From positions 62,001 to 126,000 of the forward strand of contig JAHEGO010000002.1 of assembly GCA_024645045.1 (NCBI GenBank): a DNA stretch of 64,000 nucleotides, written 5' to 3'. Each line of letters opens with the position of its first letter. Within the stretch, counting starts at the first letter, position 1. Source of the DNA: Sphingobacteriaceae bacterium. Lineage in GTDB: Bacteria; Bacteroidota; Bacteroidia; Sphingobacteriales; Sphingobacteriaceae. Both the position numbers and the translations under genes were made by a program. The notes under the pieces are model-generated. The model saw only the letters and a program-made list of their open reading frames with translations. It had not been told where the DNA came from and did no database searches. Positions 10,430 to 19,336 of the stretch are shown piece after piece.

Positions 10430-11017
10430 ATGAAAAAAAAATTATTAATTATTTTCTTTTTATTGACTGCAGCATTTGCAAATGCACAAACTAAATTTTG
10501 TTTTGTAGATACAGAATATATCTTAAAACATATACCTGAATATAAAGCTGCTCAATTACAATTAGATGATTTGTCAACCCAATGGCAAAAAGAAGTGGAT
10601 GCAAAATATGCAGAAATTGAAAGATTATATAAATCTTATCAAGCTGAACAAGTATTGTTAGCTGATGACATGCGTAAAAAACGAGAAGATGAAATTGTAG
10701 AAAAAGAAAAACTTGTGAAAGAATTTCAAAAATCTAAATTTGGATACCAAGGTGAACTTTCAAAACAAAGAGAAGAATTGATAAAACCAATTCAAGATAA
10801 AGTATTTGAGGCTGTAAATAAATATGCTGAACAATATACCTATGGTGCAATTTTTGATAAAGCTGGAGATGCAACAATGTTATATACCAGTGGTAAATTA
10901 GACAAAAGTAATGATATCATCATTGCCCTAGGTTACAAGCCTGGTGATCAATCTGGCGCTAAACCTAACGAAAAACCATCAGAAAAAGGCAAGACTTTGG
11001 AGCCTAAGAAAAAATAA
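10430..11017 (+). CDS. OmpH/Skp family outer membrane chaperone
   Basis: Signal peptide, TKFCFVDTEYILKHIPEYKAAQLQLDDL, coiled-coil; downstream of bamA. Confidence 0.92.
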   Translation: MKKKLLIIFFLLTAAFANAQTKFCFVDTEYILKHIPEYKAAQLQLDDLSTQWQKEVDAKYAEIERLYKSYQAEQVLLADDMRKKREDEIVEKEKLVKEFQKSKFGYQGELSKQREELIKPIQDKVFEAVNKYAEQYTYGAIFDKAGDATMLYTSGKLDKSNDIIIALGYKPGDQSGAKPNEKPSEKGKTLEPKKK

Positions 11018-11047
11018 ATTGTATATTGCATCTTTATAAAAACAACC

Positions 11048-11623
11048 ATGAATAAATTATTTAAAATCACATTAGTAAGTGCGTTTTGCTTATTAGGAGC
11101 TACGCAATCTAAAGCACAATCGCCTAAATTTGGCCACATCAACTCTGCTGAATTATTGGCCTCTATGCCAGAAATTAAAGTAGCAGATAAAACATTACAA
11201 GATTTCAATGCTTCTTTAGAGTCACAATTGAAAACGATGACTTCTGAATATCAGACAAAAGTTCAAGCATATCAAAGTCAACAAGCTGCTATGGCAGATC
11301 CAATTAAAGAAGCGAAAGTGAAAGAAATAACAGATTTAGAAGCGAGAATTCAAGAGTTTCAACAAACTGCTCAAGAATCTGCTGCTAAAAAGAAAGAAGA
11401 ATTATATTCTCCAATTTTGAAAAGAGCTGAAGCAGCAATTGTTGAAGTAGCTAAAGAAAACACTTACGCTTATATTTTTGATACCAGTGCAGGTGCAGTA
11501 GTTTACGCTCAACCTTCAGATAATATCATGGATATTGTAAAGAAAAAATTAGCGGCAACTCCAGCAGCAACAACTGCTCCAACTATGCCAGCGCCAGGTA
11601 TTAAACCATTGCCTAAGAAATAG
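11048..11623 (+). CDS. OmpH/Skp family outer membrane chaperone (second copy)
   Basis: Signal peptide, KFGHINSAELLASMPEIKVADKTLQDF, coiled-coil. Confidence 0.92.
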   Translation: MNKLFKITLVSAFCLLGATQSKAQSPKFGHINSAELLASMPEIKVADKTLQDFNASLESQLKTMTSEYQTKVQAYQSQQAAMADPIKEAKVKEITDLEARIQEFQQTAQESAAKKKEELYSPILKRAEAAIVEVAKENTYAYIFDTSAGAVVYAQPSDNIMDIVKKKLAATPAATTAPTMPAPGIKPLPKK

Positions 11624-11638
11624 TTAAAAACATACAAA

Positions 11639-11673
11639 TTAAGGCTCCTTATTCCAATAAGGAGCCTTTTTTT
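11639..11673 (+). terminator. Intrinsic terminator after bamA-ompH operon
   Basis: AAGGCTCCTTATT-CC-AATAAGGAGCCTT perfect inverted repeat followed by T-tract. Confidence 0.9.
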
Positions 11674-11711
11674 ATGCGCAAATTTCCTACATTTGATAGA
11701 TTGTAATTTAT

Positions 11712-12773
11712 ATGGCTTTCTATTTTATCTCTGTTGTTTTATTAGGATTTATTGCGGTTTACGCACTTATGGCAGTATGGGCGGAACGTAAGGTTTCTGC
11801 TTGGATACAAGACAGAGTAGGCCCAGTATTAACGGGTAAATATGGATTATTGCAAACCTTTGCTGATATTTTTAAAATGCTGCAAAAGGAAGATATTACG
11901 CCAACGGTAGCAGATAAAAAATTGTTTTTAACAGCACCTATTTTGGTTTTTACGGCTGTTTTTATGGGTTTTGCTACCATTCCTTTTTCTCCGCAATACA
12001 TTAGTTCAAGTATCAATATTGGTCTTTTTTATTTGCTAGCAATTGTTTCTATAGAAGTATTAGGGATTTTAATGGCTGGTTGGGCTTCAAATAACAAATA
12101 CGCTTTATTAGGGTCAATTAGATCTATTGCACAGATAATTTCTTACGAAATTCCGGCGGCCTTGGCTATACTTTCTGTTGTAATGTTATATCAAACCTTG
12201 AATTTGCAAGAGATGTGTATTCAGCAAGGGGTATTAAGCAAACAATCACTCTACTTTTTTGGTTTTTGGGATGTAACAAAAATTGGTGGAATTTTTGCTT
12301 GGACAATTTTTCAAGCGCCACATTTACTCATTGCATTTGTCATTTATTTTATTGCATCATTAGCGGAATGTAATAGAACTCCTTTTGATATTCCTGAAGC
12401 AGAATCAGAACTGGTTGCGGGATTTCATGTGGAATATACTGGTTTTAAATTCGGTGCATTATTTTTAGCAGAATATGCAATGATGTTTTTGGTATCTATG
12501 ATTGCAGCCATATTATTTTTAGGAGGCTGGAATACACCCTTGCCTAATATAGCTAGTGTGGCATTGGCAGATTATACAACAGGAACCTATTGGGGAATTG
12601 TTTGGATATTATTAAAAGCATTGGCATTGGTTCTAATGCAAATTTGGATACGTTGGACATTTCCAAGGTATCGCATGGATCAATTAATGACTTTATGTTG
12701 GAAAGTGTTAATTCCACTTTCATTTGTTATGGTTTTGTTTTCTGGTATTTGGAAATTATTTATTTTAAATTGA
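11712..12773 (+). CDS. nuoH: NADH-quinone oxidoreductase subunit H
   Basis: AERKVSAWIQDRVGP, EIPAALAILSVVM, RTPFDIPEAESELVAGFHVEYTG. Confidence 0.96.
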   Translation: MAFYFISVVLLGFIAVYALMAVWAERKVSAWIQDRVGPVLTGKYGLLQTFADIFKMLQKEDITPTVADKKLFLTAPILVFTAVFMGFATIPFSPQYISSSINIGLFYLLAIVSIEVLGILMAGWASNNKYALLGSIRSIAQIISYEIPAALAILSVVMLYQTLNLQEMCIQQGVLSKQSLYFFGFWDVTKIGGIFAWTIFQAPHLLIAFVIYFIASLAECNRTPFDIPEAESELVAGFHVEYTGFKFGALFLAEYAMMFLVSMIAAILFLGGWNTPLPNIASVALADYTTGTYWGIVWILLKALALVLMQIWIRWTFPRYRMDQLMTLCWKVLIPLSFVMVLFSGIWKLFILN

Positions 12774-13372
12774 AAAAGAAGAAAAGCATTTTATTTGTTT
12801 GGAAAGGATTATGGAAAGGATTAGTGATTACACTAAAACATTTCATGAGCCCTAAAAGACGCATAAGTAAAGGCATTCAGGATGAAGGTTATTTTCATCA
12901 ACGAGAGGGGTCTGCTACATTGCGTTATCCTGCGGATCAATTGCCAGTTCCTGAAGTTGGACGATATCAATTGGCAATTGAAATGAATGATTGCATTGTA
13001 TGTGATTTATGTGCCAAAATTTGTCCAGTAAATTGCATAGACATTGAAGCAATAAAAGCAACAGAAGATATAGGTAAAACCTCAGATGGTACTACTAAAC
13101 GCTTGCATGCTGCAAAGTTTGATATCGATATGGGTAAATGTATGTTTTGTGGATTATGTACGGTAGTCTGCCCAACAGAATGTTTAGTGATGACCAATGA
13201 ATACGATCGTAGTTTTACTGATCCAAAAGAATTAAATTATGTTTTTGCAGAAATGTCTGTTGAAGAAGCAGCTCAAAAGAGAGCAGCAGCAGCAGCTGCA
13301 GACTTAGCAAAGAAAGCAGCGAAGGAAGCTGCATTAAATAAACCATCGGAAATGAAAGGAGCGCAACAATGA
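12770..13372 (+). CDS. nuoI: NADH-quinone oxidoreductase subunit I (2x4Fe-4S)
   Basis: CIVCDLCAKICPVNCI and CMFCGLCTVVCPTECL; in-frame TTG at 12770 overlaps nuoH stop (ORF-track start at 12590 is too far upstream). Confidence 0.94.
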   Translation: MKKKKSILFVWKGLWKGLVITLKHFMSPKRRISKGIQDEGYFHQREGSATLRYPADQLPVPEVGRYQLAIEMNDCIVCDLCAKICPVNCIDIEAIKATEDIGKTSDGTTKRLHAAKFDIDMGKCMFCGLCTVVCPTECLVMTNEYDRSFTDPKELNYVFAEMSVEEAAQKRAAAAAADLAKKAAKEAALNKPSEMKGAQQ

Positions 13373-13875
13373 TCAACCTGATGTTTTATTTTTTTGCATT
13401 GATAGCTATTTGTTCTGCTCTGTATGCAGTAAGTACCCCATTAATTATCAGATCAGTATTTGCGATGTTTGCTTGTTTTTTTGCAATTGCAGGTTTACTT
13501 GTTTTTGCACAATCTGATTTTATTGCTGTTTCTCACTTGATGATATATGTTGGAGGAATATTAGTAGTCATGGTTTTTGGTATCATGTTGTCTCAAGGGT
13601 CGAGTTTAAGCGCAGTTGTTCGCTCAAATAAAACCATTTCTTTGCATCAATATTTAGTCTTAATTGTTTGCGTTTCTGTGTTTCTTGTATTAAGCTACTT
13701 TTTTTATCAATATGCTCCTAATACCAGCATTCATTACGAAGGAAGCGATTTACAATTAATAGGTATTGCCTTGTTAACTAAATATTTATTTCCATTTGAA
13801 TTATTGTCAATACTGTTATTATCAGTTTTTATATTTACAGCAATTATTACTAGAAAAAAGAAGGAATTAAATTAA
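13369..13875 (+). CDS. nuoJ: NADH-quinone oxidoreductase subunit J
   Basis: Position, hydrophobic profile, SHLMIYVGGILVVMVFGIML. Confidence 0.94.
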   Translation: MINLMFYFFALIAICSALYAVSTPLIIRSVFAMFACFFAIAGLLVFAQSDFIAVSHLMIYVGGILVVMVFGIMLSQGSSLSAVVRSNKTISLHQYLVLIVCVSVFLVLSYFFYQYAPNTSIHYEGSDLQLIGIALLTKYLFPFELLSILLLSVFIFTAIITRKKKELN

Positions 13876-14189
13876 TGAACATAACCATCGGACATTTTTT
13901 AATGATTTCTGCTGCATTATTCGCTATCGGATTTTATGCTGCATTGCGTCGTCGTAATATCATATTGGTTTTAATTGGAATTGAATTAATGGTAAATGCT
14001 GCAGTAATTAATTTAGTAGCTTTTGCGAACGTGAATAAAAATGGAAATACGCAAGATGGAAAATTGATGGCTTTGTTTGCCATAGTTTTGTCAGCTGCGG
14101 CTATAGCTTTAGCGCTTGCCATTGTGGTAAAAGTATATCAGCATTTTAAAACAATCAATCCAGACGAGATAGAAGAATTTAAAAATTAA
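13875..14189 (+). CDS. nuoK: NADH-quinone oxidoreductase subunit K
   Basis: LIGIELMVNAAVINLVAF, AAAIALALAIVVKVYQ. Confidence 0.95.
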   Translation: MNITIGHFLMISAALFAIGFYAALRRRNIILVLIGIELMVNAAVINLVAFANVNKNGNTQDGKLMALFAIVLSAAAIALALAIVVKVYQHFKTINPDEIEEFKN

Positions 14190-16093
14190 TGAATCAGGCC
14201 ATAACATATCAAGTAGACCCTTTATTGCAAGTGCTGAATATTTCGGCAATGGGGTTTATTTTGCCATTGTTATGCTTTGTAATCCTATCCTTGTTTTCTA
14301 TTAAAGAAAAATCGGTTTGGTATGTTGCAATCTTTGCATTAATTGCTTCGTTTTTTTCATTGATCGTTTTTTTAAAACCTTTAGTCTATGCGCATCAATA
14401 TTTTACATTTTCATGGTTTCAAATTGCGCAAAGCAGCTTTCAGGTTACTTTATTAATTGATGATACTTGTTTTTGGGTATTAACCATGATTCACCTGGTA
14501 ACCCTTATGGTTGTTCTGTTTTCAGGCTATTACATGAAAGCAGAACAGCGCATTGAAAAATATTTCGCCTATCTATTATTGTTCTTTACAGCCATGGTTG
14601 CTTTGGTATTGGTCAATAATTTATTGGTCAGTTATATTTTTTGGGAGTTAGTTGGTTTTGCTTCTTATGCATTAATTGGATTTTGGAGAACAAAAGAATC
14701 AGCAATTTTAGCAAATAAGAAAGCATTTATAATTAATAGGATTGGAGATCTAGGATTTTTAGCAGCTATACTTATTTTATATAACCAGTTTGCAACACTT
14801 AATTTGCAAAGCATTGAAGTGTTGGTTCAACAAAGTCCAAATAATACAGTTTCATTATATTGGGCAAGTGCAGCTATGTTAATAGCTATTATAGCTAAGT
14901 CCGCGCAATTTCCATTTCACGTTTGGTTGCCAGATGCCATGGAAGGACCTACGCCTGTATCGGCGTTAATACATGCTGCAACTATGGTAATTGCTGGGGT
15001 TTATTTATTACTCAGAATTAGTTTCATATTCCCATTTGAGGTGCTTTTGCTTTTAAAGTACCTTTCAATCATTAGTATATTAATGGGATCTGTTTTTGCC
15101 ATTGTGCAAAATGATATTAAAAAAATATTGGCCTATTCAACCATCTCACAAATTGGTTTAATGTTATATGCCATTAGTATTGGTAATAATCAATTGGCAT
15201 TGTTTCATCTATTAACGCATGCGTTTTTTAAAGCAACATTGTTTTTAGCAGCAGGTGCTTTTATCCATGAAAATAAAAGTCAAGACATTAGGTTGTTAAA
15301 AGGAGTTTCGAAGCAAATGCCATTGGTTTTTTATGCTTATACTGTCGCATCTGCAGCACTCATAGGCTTTCCATTTACTGCTGCCTATTTATCTAAAGAA
15401 GGCATAGTCTATGCTGCATTTTCGCAATCAGGGTTAAATATTACGAATGTACTTTTAGTTGTTTCAGTTTTGTTGACCAGTATTTATGTGTCGAGAATTT
15501 GGTTTCATTTAGTTTCAGAAAAAACCGCTGATAAATTACCAAACAAATCATTCGCAATGCTAATGCCAATATTAACACTAGCAGTAGCGTCTTTATTCTT
15601 CGTGTTTTCTTTCAATCCATTTCATTTACGAGGCATCTGGTTAGCATTAGAATTGCCTCATGTTCCAGTTGTATTTAGTTTAGGGATGATTGCTTTGAGT
15701 TTACTAGGCGTCTTACTCGTTAAATATGTTCCATTTTTATTAACACCAAATGAATCCAATAGCTTGGTGTTGTTTTTGCAAAACGGCGCTTATATAGATC
15801 GTCTATACAAAATGATTTTTGTTGAGCCTATTTTGAAATTAGCAGCTGTTTTAAAATGGTTGGACCTACACGTTGTAGATGCATTGGTTGATGGTATTGC
15901 AAATTTTGCGATAACAATAGCTAAAATTTCGGATTGGTTTGATAGAAAAGTAATCGATGGATTTGTTAATTTGATAGCATTAATCGCTAAAAGATTTGGA
16001 GATTTAATTCGCATTTCTCAAACAGGAAGAGTGCAAACATATTTTTTATTGGCATTAATGATGATGGCAATTTTAGCCTGGTTTATTTATTAA
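14189..16093 (+). CDS. nuoL: NADH-quinone oxidoreductase subunit L
   Basis: FWELVGFASYALIGFW, FPFHVWLPDAMEGPTPVSALIHAATMV. Confidence 0.97.
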   Translation: MNQAITYQVDPLLQVLNISAMGFILPLLCFVILSLFSIKEKSVWYVAIFALIASFFSLIVFLKPLVYAHQYFTFSWFQIAQSSFQVTLLIDDTCFWVLTMIHLVTLMVVLFSGYYMKAEQRIEKYFAYLLLFFTAMVALVLVNNLLVSYIFWELVGFASYALIGFWRTKESAILANKKAFIINRIGDLGFLAAILILYNQFATLNLQSIEVLVQQSPNNTVSLYWASAAMLIAIIAKSAQFPFHVWLPDAMEGPTPVSALIHAATMVIAGVYLLLRISFIFPFEVLLLLKYLSIISILMGSVFAIVQNDIKKILAYSTISQIGLMLYAISIGNNQLALFHLLTHAFFKATLFLAAGAFIHENKSQDIRLLKGVSKQMPLVFYAYTVASAALIGFPFTAAYLSKEGIVYAAFSQSGLNITNVLLVVSVLLTSIYVSRIWFHLVSEKTADKLPNKSFAMLMPILTLAVASLFFVFSFNPFHLRGIWLALELPHVPVVFSLGMIALSLLGVLLVKYVPFLLTPNESNSLVLFLQNGAYIDRLYKMIFVEPILKLAAVLKWLDLHVVDALVDGIANFAITIAKISDWFDRKVIDGFVNLIALIAKRFGDLIRISQTGRVQTYFLLALMMMAILAWFIY

Positions 16094-16111
16094 ATATTTA
16101 AGAATTACGAA

Positions 16112-17737
16112 ATGAATTGGTTGTCTATTTTAATTTTCTTACCGATTGCCGCAGCGCTGGTCTTATTGCTTATGCCCAAAGGTGCTGCAAAAGTTTTTCG
16201 ACCAGTTGCTATTACAATTGGTGTTGTTCAAACAATAATTGCGGGAATATTATATGTAAAGTATTTGTCAAACCCACAAGGCTATCAGTTTGTAGAGCGT
16301 TACGATTGGATTAATTTAAACTTAGGAACATTTGGGCGATTGAATATTGATTATTTTTTAGCAGTAGACGGATTAAGTTTAGGTTTACTTTTATTGTCTG
16401 CATTTGTCATGACAATTGCTGCAATTGCATCTAGTGAAATTCAAAAAGATCCAAAAGCTTATTATACTTTATTTTTATTATTGAGTGCTGCAATCATGGG
16501 TGTTTTTTGCGCATTGGATTTCTTCTTGTTTTATGTTTTCTATGAATTGATGTTGCTACCCATGTATTTTTTAATTGGCATGTGGGGTGGTCCAAATAGA
16601 GAGTATGCAGCCATTAAGTTTTTCTTATATACGCTTTTCGGTTCCATCTTTATGTTATTGGTCATGATAGGGCTATACTTCTCTGTAATCGATCCTATAA
16701 CAGGTGAGCACACCTTTAATATGTTGTATATGATGGATGCAGCGAATTACACAAAAGACAGTTATTTCTCTATATTTTCTTCAGACGCCTTATTGTTTAA
16801 CTATCCCGTTCGATTTTTAGGATTCATTGTATTGTTTATTGCTTTTGCAATAAAAATTCCTACCATACCATTGCATACATGGTTGCCAGATGCCCATGTT
16901 GAAGCGCCAACGCCAGTATCAATTATACTTGCAGGCGTTTTATTGAAAATTGGAGGTTATGGAATTATAAGAATATGTTATGGTATTTTTCCAGAGGCTG
17001 CTATTTATTTTTCATATTGGATTGGTTTAATCGGAGTACTTTCCATTATTTATGGTGCATTTATAGCATTGGCATCTACCGATTTGAAACGCATGATTGC
17101 TTATTCATCAATTTCACATATGGGATTCGTTATATTGGGTATTGCATCACTTACATCTGAAGGAGTAAACGGTGCGATATTTCAAATGATCAGCCATGGA
17201 GTGCTTTCAACAATGTTGTTTTATTTAGTTGGTGTGATTTATCAAAGAGTCCATGACAGAGAAATAGCTGCATTTCGAGGTTTGGCTCAACCAATGCCAC
17301 GTTATACGATGTTTGTAGTCATTGCATTTTTTGCATCATTAGGCTTGCCCGGATTATCTGGATTCATAGGGGAGGCTTTTACATTAATTGGGGCTTTTAA
17401 ATCTGCTTCTGTGAATGCCTTGTTGCCTAGAGGCTTTGCTATACTGGCTGCTGTTGGTATTTTAATTGGCGCTGCTTATTTTTTATGGACATTACAAAGA
17501 ATGTTTTTTGGAGCCGCTAGGTTTAAAGGAGCAGAAGAATGGAATTTAAAATTGAAAGATTTAACTGCAACAGAATATGTGGTACTGATTCCATTAGCAT
17601 TAATCACTATATTTTTGGGCGTATTTCCTTCATTATTATTTGATGCTAGTAATAATACCATTAACGCTTGGGTTCACGAAACTTGGATACATGGAATTGC
17701 AAATTTAAAAAGCATGCAATCCTTATTAAAATTTTAA
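16112..17737 (+). CDS. nuoM: NADH-quinone oxidoreductase subunit M
   Basis: FYELMLLPMYFLIGMWGG, PLHTWLPDAHVEAPTPVSIILAGVLLKIGGYG. Confidence 0.97.
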   Translation: MNWLSILIFLPIAAALVLLLMPKGAAKVFRPVAITIGVVQTIIAGILYVKYLSNPQGYQFVERYDWINLNLGTFGRLNIDYFLAVDGLSLGLLLLSAFVMTIAAIASSEIQKDPKAYYTLFLLLSAAIMGVFCALDFFLFYVFYELMLLPMYFLIGMWGGPNREYAAIKFFLYTLFGSIFMLLVMIGLYFSVIDPITGEHTFNMLYMMDAANYTKDSYFSIFSSDALLFNYPVRFLGFIVLFIAFAIKIPTIPLHTWLPDAHVEAPTPVSIILAGVLLKIGGYGIIRICYGIFPEAAIYFSYWIGLIGVLSIIYGAFIALASTDLKRMIAYSSISHMGFVILGIASLTSEGVNGAIFQMISHGVLSTMLFYLVGVIYQRVHDREIAAFRGLAQPMPRYTMFVVIAFFASLGLPGLSGFIGEAFTLIGAFKSASVNALLPRGFAILAAVGILIGAAYFLWTLQRMFFGAARFKGAEEWNLKLKDLTATEYVVLIPLALITIFLGVFPSLLFDASNNTINAWVHETWIHGIANLKSMQSLLKF

Positions 17738-17740
17738 GCA

Positions 17741-19252
17741 ATGGAATGGTATCTTAAACTACAGACGTTAATTGAAAGCAATAATATTAGCTGGAAATTT
17801 TTATTGCCTGAATATGTTCTTTTGTTATTTTTTCTTTTAGGCCTTGTAATTGATTTATTCGTAAAACACAGCAAACTGTTGCCTATATTGATGTTGGCAG
17901 GGTTGGCTGTTTCTGGATATTTTACTTTTCTTCAAATTTCTATACCAAATCAAAACCAGCAGTTATTCAACGGCATGTTATTGTTGAATAACAAAACCAT
18001 TATTTTCAAGTTACTTTTAACACTCGTTTCTTTTATATTTTTACTGTATTCTTTAACAGACCAACGTGTAAAACAGCGAAGAATTGCTGAATACTTTTAC
18101 TTAGTTCCATTGTTTTTAATTGCATTGAATATGTTATGCATGTCTTCGCATTTAATTAGCATTTACATGAGCTTAGAAATGGTTTCCTTATTTTCATATG
18201 GCTATGTTGCATTGGCAATTAATGAAAAGCGCAATGCAGAAGCAGCTATGAAATATATTTTATTTGGATTATTAGCATCTGCATTGTTATTGTATGGCAT
18301 CTCTTTGTTATATGGCTTTTCAGGCACACTTTTATTATTAGATCCCAATTTTTTGGCAGCATTTGCTAAAGCACCAATGCCAATTATTGCATTGTCTTTA
18401 ACTTTAATTTTAGCAGGTTTTCTATTTAAAATTGCTGCTGTTCCATTTCATTTTTATGCACCAGATGTATATCAAGGAACATCTGCAACAACTTTGGTTT
18501 TGTTAAGTATTGCACCAAAAATTGCAGGCTACGCAATGTTTGCAAATTTCCTAAGTTGTTTTTCTTTTCAAATTTTCAATCAGCAATTATTTTGGCCAAT
18601 GTATAATTGGGAAACAACGTTAAGTGTGATTGCAAGTGTTACTATTATTTTAGGAAGTTTTGTTGCCATATCTCAAACGAATATTAAACGTTTAATGGCA
18701 TATGCAGGAATAGCACAGTCTGGATTTTTGTTGATGGGCTTGATAGGCTATACTGCAATAGGTTTGGTGGCTTTACTAAATTATTTATTTGCTTATGTTT
18801 TGATGACTTCAGCTGCATTTATGCTTATTAGCTATTTCGAACAACAGCATGAAGCTTTTGATTTAGCAGATTACAAAGGATTAGTAAGAAAGTCTCCCAT
18901 GGCCGCAATACTTTTAGTAATTGTTTTTGCATCTTTAATTGGCTTGCCTCCATTCATAGGATTTACCGGAAAATTTTTATTGTTTTCAGCAAGTTATCAA
19001 GCCTATTTAAGTTCTGCTAACCCATCGGTGCTGTTTACTATTTTTACAGCAGCAATTGGATCTATTATTTCTTTGTTTTATTATTTTAAAATAGTTAGAA
19101 ATATGTTTATGCGCGAAGAAACTTGGGTAAAAGTAAGCAGCGAAGAACAAGGGGTGCTTTATTTTCTTGTTTTGCCAATCGTTATTGCCATCATTTATTT
19201 TGGAATATTGCCTTCAGGAATTATCGCTTATATTCAAAGCCTAATAGCTTAA
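17741..19252 (+). CDS. nuoN: NADH-quinone oxidoreductase subunit N
   Basis: EMVSLFSYGYVAL, VPFHFYAPDVYQGTSATTLVLLSIAPK. Confidence 0.96.
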   Translation: MEWYLKLQTLIESNNISWKFLLPEYVLLLFFLLGLVIDLFVKHSKLLPILMLAGLAVSGYFTFLQISIPNQNQQLFNGMLLLNNKTIIFKLLLTLVSFIFLLYSLTDQRVKQRRIAEYFYLVPLFLIALNMLCMSSHLISIYMSLEMVSLFSYGYVALAINEKRNAEAAMKYILFGLLASALLLYGISLLYGFSGTLLLLDPNFLAAFAKAPMPIIALSLTLILAGFLFKIAAVPFHFYAPDVYQGTSATTLVLLSIAPKIAGYAMFANFLSCFSFQIFNQQLFWPMYNWETTLSVIASVTIILGSFVAISQTNIKRLMAYAGIAQSGFLLMGLIGYTAIGLVALLNYLFAYVLMTSAAFMLISYFEQQHEAFDLADYKGLVRKSPMAAILLVIVFASLIGLPPFIGFTGKFLLFSASYQAYLSSANPSVLFTIFTAAIGSIISLFYYFKIVRNMFMREETWVKVSSEEQGVLYFLVLPIVIAIIYFGILPSGIIAYIQSLIA

Positions 19253-19290
19253 AAAAAGGCAATTAGGTTAATTTTTTCAAAAATATAAGC

Positions 19291-19319
19291 TTGAAAAAAT
19301 TGATAAATGTTTATATTTG
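19291..19319 (+). promoter_or_regulatory. Bacteroidota-type sigma promoter upstream of purF-like gene
   Basis: TTG (19291-19293), 18-nt spacer, TATATTTG (19312-19319), matching TTTG/TAnnTTTG consensus. Confidence 0.6.
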
Positions 19320-19336
19320 TATCTTAGATAGCAACG

